From positions 1-64,000 of the forward strand of contig NZ_JASFDV010000021.1 in NCBI RefSeq assembly GCF_030766825.1: a DNA stretch of 64,000 nt. The letters run 5' to 3'. This document shows positions 25,579 through 33,558 of this stretch, in pieces. This DNA is from Nocardiopsis sp. CC223A (lineage in GTDB: Bacteria > Actinomycetota > Actinomycetes > Streptosporangiales > Streptosporangiaceae). A program made the translations under genes and the position numbers. How positions within the stretch are numbered: the first letter of the stretch is position 1; each line of letters begins with the position of its first letter. The notes under the pieces are model-generated. The model worked only from the letters and a program-made list of their open reading frames with translations. It did not search any database and was not told the origin of the DNA.

Positions 25579-26220
25579 ATGACCGTTGGAGCACAGGGAA
25601 TCCGCATCCGGCATCGCGGCCATGAACCGCAGGTCCACCCCACCGCCTACGTGGCCCCCACGGCCACGCTCGTCGGTGATGTTCGCGTGGGGCCCAGGGC
25701 GCGGGTGATGTACGGCGCGGTGCTCGACTCCGAGGGATCCCGGATCGAGGTCGGGGAGGCCGCCGTGGTCTGTGAGAACGCGGTGTTGCGCGCGTCCGCG
25801 GTCGCCGGTGACCAGCCGGTGCTCGTCCACGACCACGTCTTCGTGGGGCCGCACGCCACGCTGCTGGGCTGCGAGGTCGGCAGGTGCGCCTATGTGGCGA
25901 CCGCGGCGACGGTCCTCCAGAGCGCCCGGCTGGGAGCTGGTGCGGTCGTCGCCGTGGGAGCACTCGTCCATGCGCGCGCGGTCGTGCCGGACGAGTTCTT
26001 CGTGCCGCCGCACAGCGTGGCGCTCGACGCGCCGCTGCGGCTGCTGGCCCCGGGCGATCCGGGCCTGGCGGAGGCCATCGGGCGGGTGGGCTTCGCGAAG
26101 GCGGCGTTCGGCGTCGACGCGGAGTGGACCGACCGGATCAGCCGGTACGAGCGCATCGCGGAGGTGCGCGTCGCCGAGTTCGGCACGCACACGGACGATG
26201 AGGTCCTGAATCCCGGCTAG
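25579..26220 (+). CDS. Left-handed beta-helix (hexapeptide repeat) protein, gamma-carbonic-anhydrase-like
   Basis: A 213-residue protein whose first 160 residues form hexapeptide repeats: VHPTAYVAPTATLVGDVRVG, ARVMYGAVLDSEGSRIEVG, VLVHDHVFVGPHATLLGCEV and ATVLQSARLGAGAVVAVGAL. The layout resembles gamma-class carbonic anhydrase/PaaY proteins. The metal-binding histidine pattern is partly visible (HDHVFVGPHATLLG), but the usual third histidine cannot be confirmed, so catalytic activity is uncertain. A helical tail (GFAKAAFGVDAEWTDRISRY) follows. It lies 43 bp after the DUF4274 gene and may be co-transcribed. Confidence 0.75.
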   Translation: MTVGAQGIRIRHRGHEPQVHPTAYVAPTATLVGDVRVGPRARVMYGAVLDSEGSRIEVGEAAVVCENAVLRASAVAGDQPVLVHDHVFVGPHATLLGCEVGRCAYVATAATVLQSARLGAGAVVAVGALVHARAVVPDEFFVPPHSVALDAPLRLLAPGDPGLAEAIGRVGFAKAAFGVDAEWTDRISRYERIAEVRVAEFGTHTDDEVLNPG

Positions 26221-26588
26221 GGCCGCACCAGTGCCGGTCCTGGCGATGGTCGAAGGCTCAGGAGCGCGCTCGCCCCACCGGCCCCGAACGCCACCGGCCA
26301 GGCACTGCCCGCGCCGGGCAGGGGATACCGGCCTGCCGCCTGTACCGCCGAGGAAGACCGGGACCGCCGGGAAGTGGACGAGCACGCCCTGCCGAGGAGT
26401 CGTTACCGCCGCCCAGAGGAACAGGGAGGCCCGGCCGACGTGGACACCCGCCACGAAGCGGTACGCGTTGCCCGCCTCCGCCATGCCGGTCGGACCTCCC
26501 TGCACTCACCGTCCTATGCCGTCCCCTGGGGCAACGGCGGCGGCCGTCATCACGAAGCCGTCCCGGGGGTTGGCCCCGGGCCTGATGG
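26221..26588. other. Gene-poor stretch next to decayed genes
   Basis: No reading frame here has a start with a ribosome-binding site or recognisable family. A minus-strand segment around 26400-26500 (GNAYRFVAGVHVGRASLFLW) has some hydrophobic character but cannot be assigned. It is best viewed as part of the decayed region to its right. Confidence 0.4.
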
Positions 26589-27000
26589 TCAGACCTGTTC
26601 GGTGGGGCGGACCAGCACCTCGGCCACGGCCACGTGCCGGGGGCGGGTGACGATGAAGCCGATGCTCTCGGCGACGTCCTGGCTCTGCAAACGCTCGATG
26701 CCTCCCATGACGGCGGCGAGTTGCTGCTGGACGATGTCCGAGTTGTGGCTGCGCAGTTCGGTGTCGACGCTGCCCGGCTCGACCACGGACACACGGACGT
26801 GCCGGCGTGCCACTTCCTGGCGCAGCGCTTCACTGAACGCACCGACACCGAACTTGGTGGCGCAGTAAGTCGCCTGCATGGCGTAGGCGTTGAGCCCGGA
26901 GAGCGAGCCGACGTTGACGATGTCGGCGACCTGACGCGGCCCGTCGGCAGCGGCCTTCACCAGGTGGGGAATGGCTGCGTGAGAGGTGTACATCAGGCCG
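26589..27000 (-). pseudogene. Short-chain dehydrogenase (SDR), N-terminally truncated
   Basis: The minus strand encodes the C-terminal two thirds of a classical SDR: GLMYTSHAAIPHLVKAAADG, IVNVGSLSGLNAYAMQATYC, the catalytic YCATKFGVGAFSEALRQEV (YxxxK; serine in GSLSG) and VSVVEPGSVDTEL. The cofactor-binding TGxxxGIG half is missing. Upstream of 27000 the frame turns into arginine-rich noise, and a plus-strand MFS fragment starts instead. A rearrangement has removed the promoter and N-terminus, so no NAD(P)-binding product can be made. Confidence 0.85.
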
Positions 27001-27039
27001 CAGCACGTTCGGCGCCCACGGCGTCGCCAGCGTGCTCGG

Positions 27040-27250
27040 CGCACCAGAGCGACGGCATCGGCCTGTCCCTGATCCGCCCGGGCCTCGTGCCCGCCCTCTA
27101 CAACGTGGCCGAACCGCTCTTCGGCGCGCTCAGCGACCGGATCGGTCCCGAGCCCGTGATCGTCGGCGGGGTCTGGCCGCGTTCACCGCCGCGGGCCCGC
27201 CCGTCGCCCTCGCGGCCCTGGCCGCGGCCGCTCTGGGCGGCGGCGCCCCG
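27040..27250 (+). pseudogene. MFS transporter fragment with internal frameshift
   Basis: The plus strand reads GLSLIRPGLVPALYNVAEPL, FGALSDRIGPEPVIVGGV, an MFS TM2 plus motif A (G..SDR.G..P). It then shifts frame at about 27175 into LAAFTAAGPPVALAALAAAA, the matching TM3. Both ends are missing. It abuts the truncated SDR, marking a deletion junction near 27000-27040. Confidence 0.7.
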
Positions 27251-27589
27251 AGCCGGGCCGTCCTGCGGACACCCGGGGAGCCCGGGGAGCACCCCGGCGT
27301 CCGACCCGCGCCTGAGCAGGGGGACCGTGACGGCCCGGGCGGCGCGGACCGGGCGGGCGGGGTCCGGAAGCGCCCGGAGGTGCGCAAGGACCGCCCCACT
27401 CCCCCGGCTGCACGTCCCCCCTTCGCGCCCGCGTGGATCAACCAGATGGTGCGCCGGCGGAAGGCATGCGCACCTGCGCGCCGGAACGGACACCGGGGTC
27501 GAAAACTCCCCTACGATATTCGGGCCGACCTCCCGGATCCCCCCGCATCCGCCGATACCGGGAAGCGGCCGACACCGAGGAGATCGCTG

Positions 27590-28870
27590 ATGGGCTACGC
27601 CATGCCCGGGCTGTGGGTCACCGAGCACACGGTCACCGTCCCCCTGGACTGGTCCGACCCCGACGGGGAGCGGATCGAGCTCTTCGTCCGGGAGCTGGTC
27701 GCCCCCGAGCGCAAGGGGGACGACCTCCCCCTGCTCGCCTTCCTCCAGGGCGGACCGGGCGGGGCCAACCCCCGCCCGCTGGAGCCGTCCGGCTGGATCG
27801 GGGAGGCCGTCGGAGAGTACCGGATCGTCCTGGTCGACCAGCGCGGTACCGGGCGCAGCACCCCCCTGGACGCGCGGGCCGTCGCCGAACGCGGTGACGC
27901 GGCCGCCGGGGCCGACCACCTGTCCCGGTTCCGCGCCGACTCGATCGTGCGCGACATGGAGCACGTCCGGGAGTCCGTGTACGGCGGCAGGCGCTGGACC
28001 ACCCTCGCCCAGAGCTACGGCGGCTGGCTGACCCTGGCCTACCTCTCCCACGCCCCCGAGGCGCTCAACGCCTGCTACATCTGCGGCGGCGTCCCCGGGG
28101 TCCCCGCCGACGTGGAGGAGGTGTACCGCCGGACCTTCACCCGGATGGAGCGCAAGACCGCCGAGTACCGCCGCCGCTACCCGCAGGACGTGGAGGCGGT
28201 GGCGGCGATCGCCGACCACCTGGCCGCGAACGACGTGCGCCTGCCCGACGGCGACCGGCTCACCGTCCGCCGCTTCCAGACCCTGGGCATCGAGTTCGGC
28301 CGCAAGCCCGGGTTCGAGCGCATGCACTGGCTGGTGGAGAACGCGTTCATCCGTCCCGGGCGGCTGTCCGACGGCTTCCTCCAGGAGGTGCTGGTGCGCA
28401 CCTCCAGCGCCGCCGACCCGATGTACTGGACGCTACAGGAGGCGATCTACGCCGACCGCCCCGGTCGCGCCACCGCCTGGGCGGCCCAGCGCGAACGCGA
28501 CCGGCGCCCGGTGTTCGCCGAGGACGCCCGGCCGCTGATGTTCACCGGCGAGATGGCCTTCCCGTGGATGTTCGAGGAGGTGCGCCTGCTGAAGGCGCTG
28601 CGCCCCGCCGTGGAGGAGCTGGCCCGGCGCACCGACTGGCCGTCGCTGTACGACGAGAAGCGCCTGGCCGCCAACGAGGTCCCCGTGGCGGCCGCCGTGT
28701 ACTACGACGACCTGTACGTGGACGCCCACTTGCAGTTGGACACCCTGGAGGGGGTGGGGAACTCGTGGGCGTGGGTCACCAACGAGTTCGAGCACGACGG
28801 CATCCATTCCGGCCGGGTGTTCGGACGGCTGCGGGAGTCGGTGCGCGACCGCGGGGGCGAGCCCCGCTGA
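27590..28870 (+). CDS. Prolyl aminopeptidase-like alpha/beta hydrolase (S33 family)
   Basis: A 426-residue S33 peptidase. The oxyanion-hole motif is LQGGPGGANP at 52-61, DQRGTGRS lies at 83-90 and the nucleophile is S142 in AQSYGG. The cap domain carries acidic residues, and the histidine is expected in the NEFEHDGIHSG segment near the C-terminus. These fit the proline iminopeptidase type that removes N-terminal proline from peptides in the cytosol. There is no signal peptide. The ATG at 27590 has GAGGAGA upstream. It stands alone, preceded by the decayed region and followed by a hairpin. Confidence 0.92.
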   Translation: MGYAMPGLWVTEHTVTVPLDWSDPDGERIELFVRELVAPERKGDDLPLLAFLQGGPGGANPRPLEPSGWIGEAVGEYRIVLVDQRGTGRSTPLDARAVAERGDAAAGADHLSRFRADSIVRDMEHVRESVYGGRRWTTLAQSYGGWLTLAYLSHAPEALNACYICGGVPGVPADVEEVYRRTFTRMERKTAEYRRRYPQDVEAVAAIADHLAANDVRLPDGDRLTVRRFQTLGIEFGRKPGFERMHWLVENAFIRPGRLSDGFLQEVLVRTSSAADPMYWTLQEAIYADRPGRATAWAAQRERDRRPVFAEDARPLMFTGEMAFPWMFEEVRLLKALRPAVEELARRTDWPSLYDEKRLAANEVPVAAAVYYDDLYVDAHLQLDTLEGVGNSWAWVTNEFEHDGIHSGRVFGRLRESVRDRGGEPR

Positions 28871-28876
28871 GCGGGC

Positions 28877-28908
28877 GCGTCCCCGTCCTGGTGCGAGGGC
28901 GGGGACGC
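28877..28908 (+). terminator. Hairpin after the S33 peptidase
   Basis: GCGTCCCCG at 28877-28885 pairs with CGGGGACGC at 28900-28908 (9 bp, 14-nt loop), six bases after the stop codon. Confidence 0.7.
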
Positions 28909-29056
28909 CCGGGTTCGGCCCGGGCCGGCCCTGGTGGGGGCGGTCACGGGCTCGCCCTCGATCGGCGCCGCCCGCGGGTGGGGACCCCGCTCCCGTCGCG
29001 GATGCCGCAGGGGTGCCGGGCGGGGACGAACGTGTGCGCGGCGCCGCCCGGCCGGG

Positions 29057-30226
29057 TCAGCCGTGCCACTCGCAGAAGAGCACCGTGGCGTCGTCGTTGA
29101 GCGTGTCGTGGTGGTACTCCAGCACCTCGTGCACCAGGCGCCGCAGGGTCTCGGGGACGGGCAGGTTGCCCGCCTGGTGGCGGATGACGAAGTCCACGAA
29201 CCGTTCGACCCCGAACTCGTTGCCGTCGGCGTCGCGGGCCTCGATGACGCCGTCGGTGTAGAGCAGCAGGCGATCGCCGGGTTCGAGCCGTTCCCGGCAC
29301 ACCGTCACCGGCAGCCCCAGGTCCATGCCCAGGGGGTGGGAGGGCTCGCACTCCATCTCGCGCACCTGTTCCCCCCGGATGAGCACGGGGGGCAGGTGGC
29401 CGCAGTTGACCCACTCCATCTCGCCGGTGGTGAGGTCGAGTTCGGCCAGGACGGCGGTGGCGAACCGGGTGCGCACGAATTCCTGGATCAGGGTGGCCTC
29501 CACCCCCTGGGGGATCTCGGCCAGCGGGGTGCCCTTGCGGCGCTCGTTGCGGAAGGCCCCCACCGCGAGGTTGGCGATGAGTCCGGCGGCGGTGTCGTGG
29601 CCCATGGCGTCGAAGATCGCCAGGTGGGCGGTCTCCCCGACCAGGGCGTAGTCGAAGGAGTCCCCGGCGTTCTCGTAGGCGGGTTCGGCCGCGGCGGAGA
29701 TCGTCACCCGGGCGTCGGCGAAGGTGCCCGGGGGCATGAGCGTCCACTGCATCTCGGCGGAGACCGACATGGGTTCGGTCCGGATGAGCCGGGCGTAGGA
29801 GTCGCTGTTGGAGCGTTTGGCGATGACCAGCAGGCCCACCATCGAGGCCAGGTCGCGCATCGCCGAGCGGTCGGGGTCGCCGGCCCAGGTCACGTGGAGC
29901 ACGCCCAGGCGTTCGGCGCCGTCCAGGATGGGCACCCAGTAGTGCGGGCTCCGGTCCTCCCGCACCGCCACGCCGGTGATGTAGGCCTGCCCCGCCGGGG
30001 AGTGGTCGATGGGCAGGTCCTCACCGCCACGGTGCGCGTCGGGCCCCACCCCGGTGACCTCGCGCAGGACCTGCTGCTGATGGTCGGCCAGGTAGAAGCG
30101 GGCCTCGGGCAGGCCCGCCGCATCGGCCTTCTTGGCCACCAGCGCGGGCAGTTCCTCGAAGGTGGCCAGATGCCCGGCCCGTACCAGGGAGACCATCAAG
30201 TCGTTGGACGCATGTTGTACGGGCAT
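29057..30226 (-). CDS. GAF-like sensor and PP2C/SpoIIE-type serine phosphatase
   Basis: A 389-residue soluble protein. Residues about 20-150 form a GAF-like sensor (LPEARFYLADHQQQVLREVT, HYWVPILDGAERLGVLHVTW). Residues about 185-389 are the SpoIIE/RsbU-type PPM phosphatase: AGDSFDYALVG and LAIFDAMGHDTAAGLIANLA supply metal-binding Asp residues, then MEWVNCGHLPPVLIRG, GDRLLLYTDGVIEARD and DDATVLFCEW. Such proteins dephosphorylate anti-anti-sigma factors and so release stress or developmental sigma factors in actinomycetes. The ATG at 30226 follows a G-rich site; an upstream start at 30343 would add 39 unconserved residues. No partner kinase or anti-sigma gene is adjacent. Confidence 0.9.
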   Translation of the reverse strand: MPVQHASNDLMVSLVRAGHLATFEELPALVAKKADAAGLPEARFYLADHQQQVLREVTGVGPDAHRGGEDLPIDHSPAGQAYITGVAVREDRSPHYWVPILDGAERLGVLHVTWAGDPDRSAMRDLASMVGLLVIAKRSNSDSYARLIRTEPMSVSAEMQWTLMPPGTFADARVTISAAAEPAYENAGDSFDYALVGETAHLAIFDAMGHDTAAGLIANLAVGAFRNERRKGTPLAEIPQGVEATLIQEFVRTRFATAVLAELDLTTGEMEWVNCGHLPPVLIRGEQVREMECEPSHPLGMDLGLPVTVCRERLEPGDRLLLYTDGVIEARDADGNEFGVERFVDFVIRHQAGNLPVPETLRRLVHEVLEYHHDTLNDDATVLFCEWHG

Positions 30227-30378
30227 GGAAACCCCGTTCCCCCCGAGGACCCCTCGGCCCTCCCCCGCCGCCGTGTCATCGCGACCGAACGTCCATGGTC
30301 GCACGTTCGCCACATCAGGCACAGATACCCACATATCACTCATTTCGACCAGACCCCGCCCATCGAATTCGGTTCGAG

Positions 30379-30397
30379 TGAGGTTAGGCTCGCCTCA
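30379..30397. promoter_or_regulatory. IdeR/DmdR-type iron box upstream of siderophore-binding lipoprotein
   Basis: TGAGGTTAGGCTCGCCTCA closely matches the actinobacterial iron box (TTAGGTTAGGCTAACCTAA type). It ends 29 bp before the GTG of the binding-protein gene, so iron-loaded DmdR/IdeR would repress that gene. Confidence 0.85.
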
Positions 30398-30426
30398 CAA
30401 CATCTGTTGCATCGAGGAGGAACACA

Positions 30427-31428
30427 GTGACAGGAGCACGCGGGCGCACCGTCCGGCTCGGAGGTATCGCAATGGCGGGGCTGCTGGCGGCCGCGCTCAC
30501 CGGCTGCGGGGCGGCGGCACAGGACGATGCCCCGGCACCGGCGGACGGGGACGGCGCCTACCCGATCACCGTGACGACCTCCCAGGGCGAGGTCACCATC
30601 GAGTCCGCACCCGAACGCGTGGTCGCGCTCGGCTTCTCCTCCACCGACGAACTCATCTCCCTGGGCGTCGACCCCGTCAAGGTCGCCGTCGACCCCGACA
30701 CCCTCCCCGAGTACGCCCCCTGGCTGATCGACCCCCTCACCGAGGCCGCCGCGGACGGCGACCCGGCATCGGTCGCCGACCCCTCCCTGCTCGCCGCCGA
30801 CGGCAGCCCCGACCTGGAGGCGATCGCCACCGCCGCGCCGGACCTCATCATCGCCGAGGTCTACCAGGTGCCGGACCGGGCGGCGTTCGAGCGGCTCAAC
30901 GCCATCGCCCCCACCATCACCCCCGACACCGACGCCTTCAACCCCGACTGGGACGAGCGCCTGCTCGCGACCGCCGCCGCCCTCGACCGCACCGAGCAGG
31001 CGCAGGAGCTGATCACCGAACTGGAGGCGGAGTTCACCGACATCGGTGCGGAGGTGCCCGGGATCGAGGACCGGACCTACCAGTGGGTGCGGGCCGACGA
31101 CAACGGCTACACCTTCGGCAACGGCTCCCTGTTCGAACTGTTCGGGATGCGCCCGGCCGACAACCAGGACAACACCCAGACCGGGGCCGCGCTCTCCCTG
31201 GAGAACACCGCCGAACTGGACGCCGACCTGCTGGCGGTGTGGGCGCAGACCGGGGAGCGGCAGGCGGAGCTGGAGGCCGACCCGCTGTTCCGGGAGCTGC
31301 CGTCGGTCCGCAACGGCACCGTCTACTTCGCGGGCCTGGACTTCGCCAACGCCATCAACTCCCCCGCACCGATCTCCCTGCGCTGGCTGCGCGACGAACT
31401 GGCCCCGGTGGTCGGCTCCCTGGCCTGA
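30427..31428 (+). CDS. Siderophore ABC transporter substrate-binding lipoprotein
   Basis: A 333-residue FepB/FhuD-class binding protein. A signal peptide ends in the lipobox LTGC (about residues 24-27), followed by a low-complexity Ala/Asp/Pro linker. The mature part has APERVVALGFSSTDELISLG, PDLEAIATAAPDLIIAEVYQ and YFAGLDFANAINSPAPISLRW, the two-lobe class III fold. It captures a ferric siderophore outside the membrane. The GTG start has a perfect GAGGAGG and an iron box upstream, so it is iron-repressed. No permease or ATPase is adjacent here. It is an orphan binding protein that may feed the importer at 39-43 kb or one elsewhere. Confidence 0.93.
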   Translation: MTGARGRTVRLGGIAMAGLLAAALTGCGAAAQDDAPAPADGDGAYPITVTTSQGEVTIESAPERVVALGFSSTDELISLGVDPVKVAVDPDTLPEYAPWLIDPLTEAAADGDPASVADPSLLAADGSPDLEAIATAAPDLIIAEVYQVPDRAAFERLNAIAPTITPDTDAFNPDWDERLLATAAALDRTEQAQELITELEAEFTDIGAEVPGIEDRTYQWVRADDNGYTFGNGSLFELFGMRPADNQDNTQTGAALSLENTAELDADLLAVWAQTGERQAELEADPLFRELPSVRNGTVYFAGLDFANAINSPAPISLRWLRDELAPVVGSLA

Positions 31429-31439
31429 CGCGGGACCGG

Positions 31440-31474
31440 CCGGGGTGCCCGCCCGGGTGGGGCGGGCACCCCGG
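31440..31474 (+). terminator. Strong terminator after the binding-protein gene
   Basis: CCGGGGTGCCCGCCC at 31440-31454 pairs perfectly with its complement at 31460-31474 (15 bp, 5-nt loop), 12 bp after the stop codon. Confidence 0.9.
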
Positions 31475-31511
31475 AGTGCGTCCCGGCCGGGGCACCGTTA
31501 AAGTGCCGACC

Positions 31512-31886
31512 ATGGACGGGCACCCCGGCACACGCGGCACACGCACCCTTGCGGTGCTGTTCGCCGTGCTCATGCTGACCTGCCTGGCCTGCGCCCTGGT
31601 GCGCACCGACGCCACCGCCCGCGCCGCCCTGCCCGCGAGCGCCGCCGTCCCGGTGGCAGCGGCCACCGATCCCGCGGGCGGCGACGTCGGGCACGAGGAC
31701 CACTCCTGCGGGGTGGCGCCCGCCTCGGCGTCCGCGGCGGGCATGCCGCTCCTCCTGGCCCCGCTCCCCCTGCTGTGGGAGCTGGGCCGCACCGCGCACG
31801 CACCGGCCCCGCCCGCCGAGGACGCCCCCGCGGCACCCCGGCACGGGCCCGGGCTGCTCACCCTGCTCTGCGTGCAACGGGTCTAG
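31512..31886 (+). CDS. Small membrane-associated hypothetical protein
   Basis: A 124-residue protein with an N-terminal membrane segment or signal (TLAVLFAVLMLTCLACALV), an Ala-rich exported region containing GGDVGHEDHSCG, and a second hydrophobic segment (GMPLLLAPLPLLWELG). It ends in a basic C-terminus with one Cys. No family is recognised. The GHEDHSC cluster could bind a metal. It precedes the DsbA-VKOR pair by 121 bp and may belong to that envelope redox unit, but this is context only. The ATG has no clear ribosome-binding site. Confidence 0.55.
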   Translation: MDGHPGTRGTRTLAVLFAVLMLTCLACALVRTDATARAALPASAAVPVAAATDPAGGDVGHEDHSCGVAPASASAAGMPLLLAPLPLLWELGRTAHAPAPPAEDAPAAPRHGPGLLTLLCVQRV

Positions 31887-32007
31887 ACCACGACCGCGCC
31901 GACGCCCGCCGCGTCCGCGCCGCCTCCCCCTCCCGGACCGCCCCGCCGGCGGTCCCGTCGTGATCCCGCCGTGCCCCGCGCACGGACCCGTTGGAACGGA
32001 AGAACCC

Positions 32008-32706
32008 GTGAACCAGAACATGACCTTCACCCTCGTGATGCTCGCCGTCCTGGGCCTGCTGGTCGGCACGCTCGCGTACCTGTCGAACCGCCCGCAGGAC
32101 TCCCCCGGCTCCGTCGGCGCCGCCGCCGCGGCACCCGGCGAGGAGACGGCCTCCCCCTCGCCCGCCCCCGCCGAACTGCTGGTCCGCGAGGACAGCCGGT
32201 ACCTCGACGACGTCGAGGACGCGCCGGTCACCGTCGTGGAGTTCCTCGACTTCGAGTGCGAGGCATGCCGCGCCCAGTTCCCCGTGATGGAGCGGATCCG
32301 GGAGGACTACGACGGCCGTATCGACTTCGTCGTCCGCTACTTCCCGCTGCCCGGGCACACCAACTCCGAGCCCGCGGCCGCCGCCGTGGAGGCGGCCGCC
32401 CGCCAGGGTGCGCTGGAGGAGATGTACGCCCTCATGTACGAGACCCAGGCCGAGTGGGGCGAGTCGCAGGAGGACCGCAGCGAGGTGTTCGTCGGGTTCG
32501 CCGAGGAGCTGGACCTGGACATCGAGCGGTTCACCGCCGACATGGGGTCGCAGGAGGTCGCCGACCGGGTGCGGGCGGACTTCGACGACGGTGTGGCCCT
32601 GGGCGTGCAGGGGACCCCGACGATCTTCGTCAACGGGTACCGGACACCGAGCATGCCGACCTACGAGATGCTGGCGTCGCTGATCGATGCCGGGACGGCC
32701 GAATGA
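32008..32706 (+). CDS. DsbA-family membrane-anchored thiol oxidase
   Basis: A 232-residue thioredoxin-fold protein. Residues 6-27 form a TM anchor, followed by an Ala/Pro linker. The active site is FECEAC, with C84 and C87. The cis-proline loop is GTPTIFVNG near residue 205, and a helical insertion (AAAAVEAAARQGALEEMY) is typical of DsbA. It likely introduces disulfides into exported proteins and is reoxidised by the VKOR homologue, whose ATG overlaps its stop (ATGA). The GTG start at 32008 follows GGAAGAA; an upstream ATG at 31960 lacks a ribosome-binding site. Confidence 0.92.
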   Translation: MNQNMTFTLVMLAVLGLLVGTLAYLSNRPQDSPGSVGAAAAAPGEETASPSPAPAELLVREDSRYLDDVEDAPVTVVEFLDFECEACRAQFPVMERIREDYDGRIDFVVRYFPLPGHTNSEPAAAAVEAAARQGALEEMYALMYETQAEWGESQEDRSEVFVGFAEELDLDIERFTADMGSQEVADRVRADFDDGVALGVQGTPTIFVNGYRTPSMPTYEMLASLIDAGTAE

Positions 32707-33326
32707 GCGCCGCCACCGGGCACCGGGAGCCCGGTGCCGGCCTCCCGGGCCGTGCCCTGCCCTGGCTGTTGGCCCCGGGCGGGGCCGTCGGCCTGCTCGC
32801 CGCCCTCGCCCTGTTGGTGGAGAAGGTCCGCGTCCTCCAGGACCCCGGCCACGTGCCCTCGTGCAGTATCGACCCGGTGCTGTCCTGCGGGACGGTCATG
32901 CGGACCTGGCAGGCCGAGGTGTTCGGGATCCCCAACCCGGTCCTGGGCGTGGTCGGGTTCTCGGTGGTGACCACCGTGGGCGTCGCCCTGCTGGCGGGGG
33001 CGCGCCTCCCGCGCTGGTTCCACCTGGGCCTGTGGGCGGGCACGCTGTTCGGTGCGGGGTTCGTGCACTGGCTGATCTTCCAGAGCCTGTACCGGATCGG
33101 CGCGCTGTGCCCGTACTGCGCGGTCGTGTGGGCGGTGACCGTACCGATCTTCTGGTACACCACCCTGCACGTGCTGCGCGCGGGCCACCTCCCGACACCG
33201 GGCGTCCTGCGTCGGCCCGTGGACACGATGCTCCGCTACCACAGCACGCTCCTGTGCCTGTGGGCCCTGGCCCTGGTCGCGGCGGTCACCCAGGCGTTCT
33301 GGACCTACTGGACGACCCTGGTCTGA
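32703..33326 (+). CDS. Vitamin K epoxide reductase (VKOR) family protein
   Basis: A 207-residue membrane protein with five probable TM segments. The conserved loop cysteines are C54 and C62 ([12 protein letters not shown]), followed by SPxLG-type [13 protein letters not shown]. The quinone-proximal CxxC is C136-PY-C139 (LCPYCAVVW). Bacterial VKORs pass electrons from DsbA-type oxidases to menaquinone, replacing DsbB. ATGA coupling to the DsbA gene makes the partnership clear. The two trailing hydrophobic segments are normal for actinobacterial VKORs. Confidence 0.95.
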   Translation: MSAATGHREPGAGLPGRALPWLLAPGGAVGLLAALALLVEKVRVLQDPGHVPSCSIDPVLSCGTVMRTWQAEVFGIPNPVLGVVGFSVVTTVGVALLAGARLPRWFHLGLWAGTLFGAGFVHWLIFQSLYRIGALCPYCAVVWAVTVPIFWYTTLHVLRAGHLPTPGVLRRPVDTMLRYHSTLLCLWALALVAAVTQAFWTYWTTLV

Positions 33327-33387
33327 CGCCGCCCGGTCCCCGAACGCCGCCGCGGGCGCCCGCCCGCGCCCCCGGACGTACCACCGG

Positions 33388-33417
33388 CCGCCCCGTCCCG
33401 TCCCCGGGACGGGGCGG
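33388..33417 (+). terminator. Terminator after the DsbA-VKOR operon
   Basis: CCGCCCCGTCCC at 33388-33399 pairs with GGGACGGGGCGG at 33406-33417 (12 bp, 6-nt loop), followed by TCTTGT. Confidence 0.88.
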
Positions 33418-33558
33418 TCTTGTCGCGGCCGACACCGGCGGCTGTCACCTGCCACAAGTACCCGCCGGTATCCCGTGAACCCCGCTGACCTGTGCGGACG
33501 CCGGGCGTACCGTCGGGACCGCGCGATCGGCGTGCGACAGCCGCGAGGGGGCGACGAT

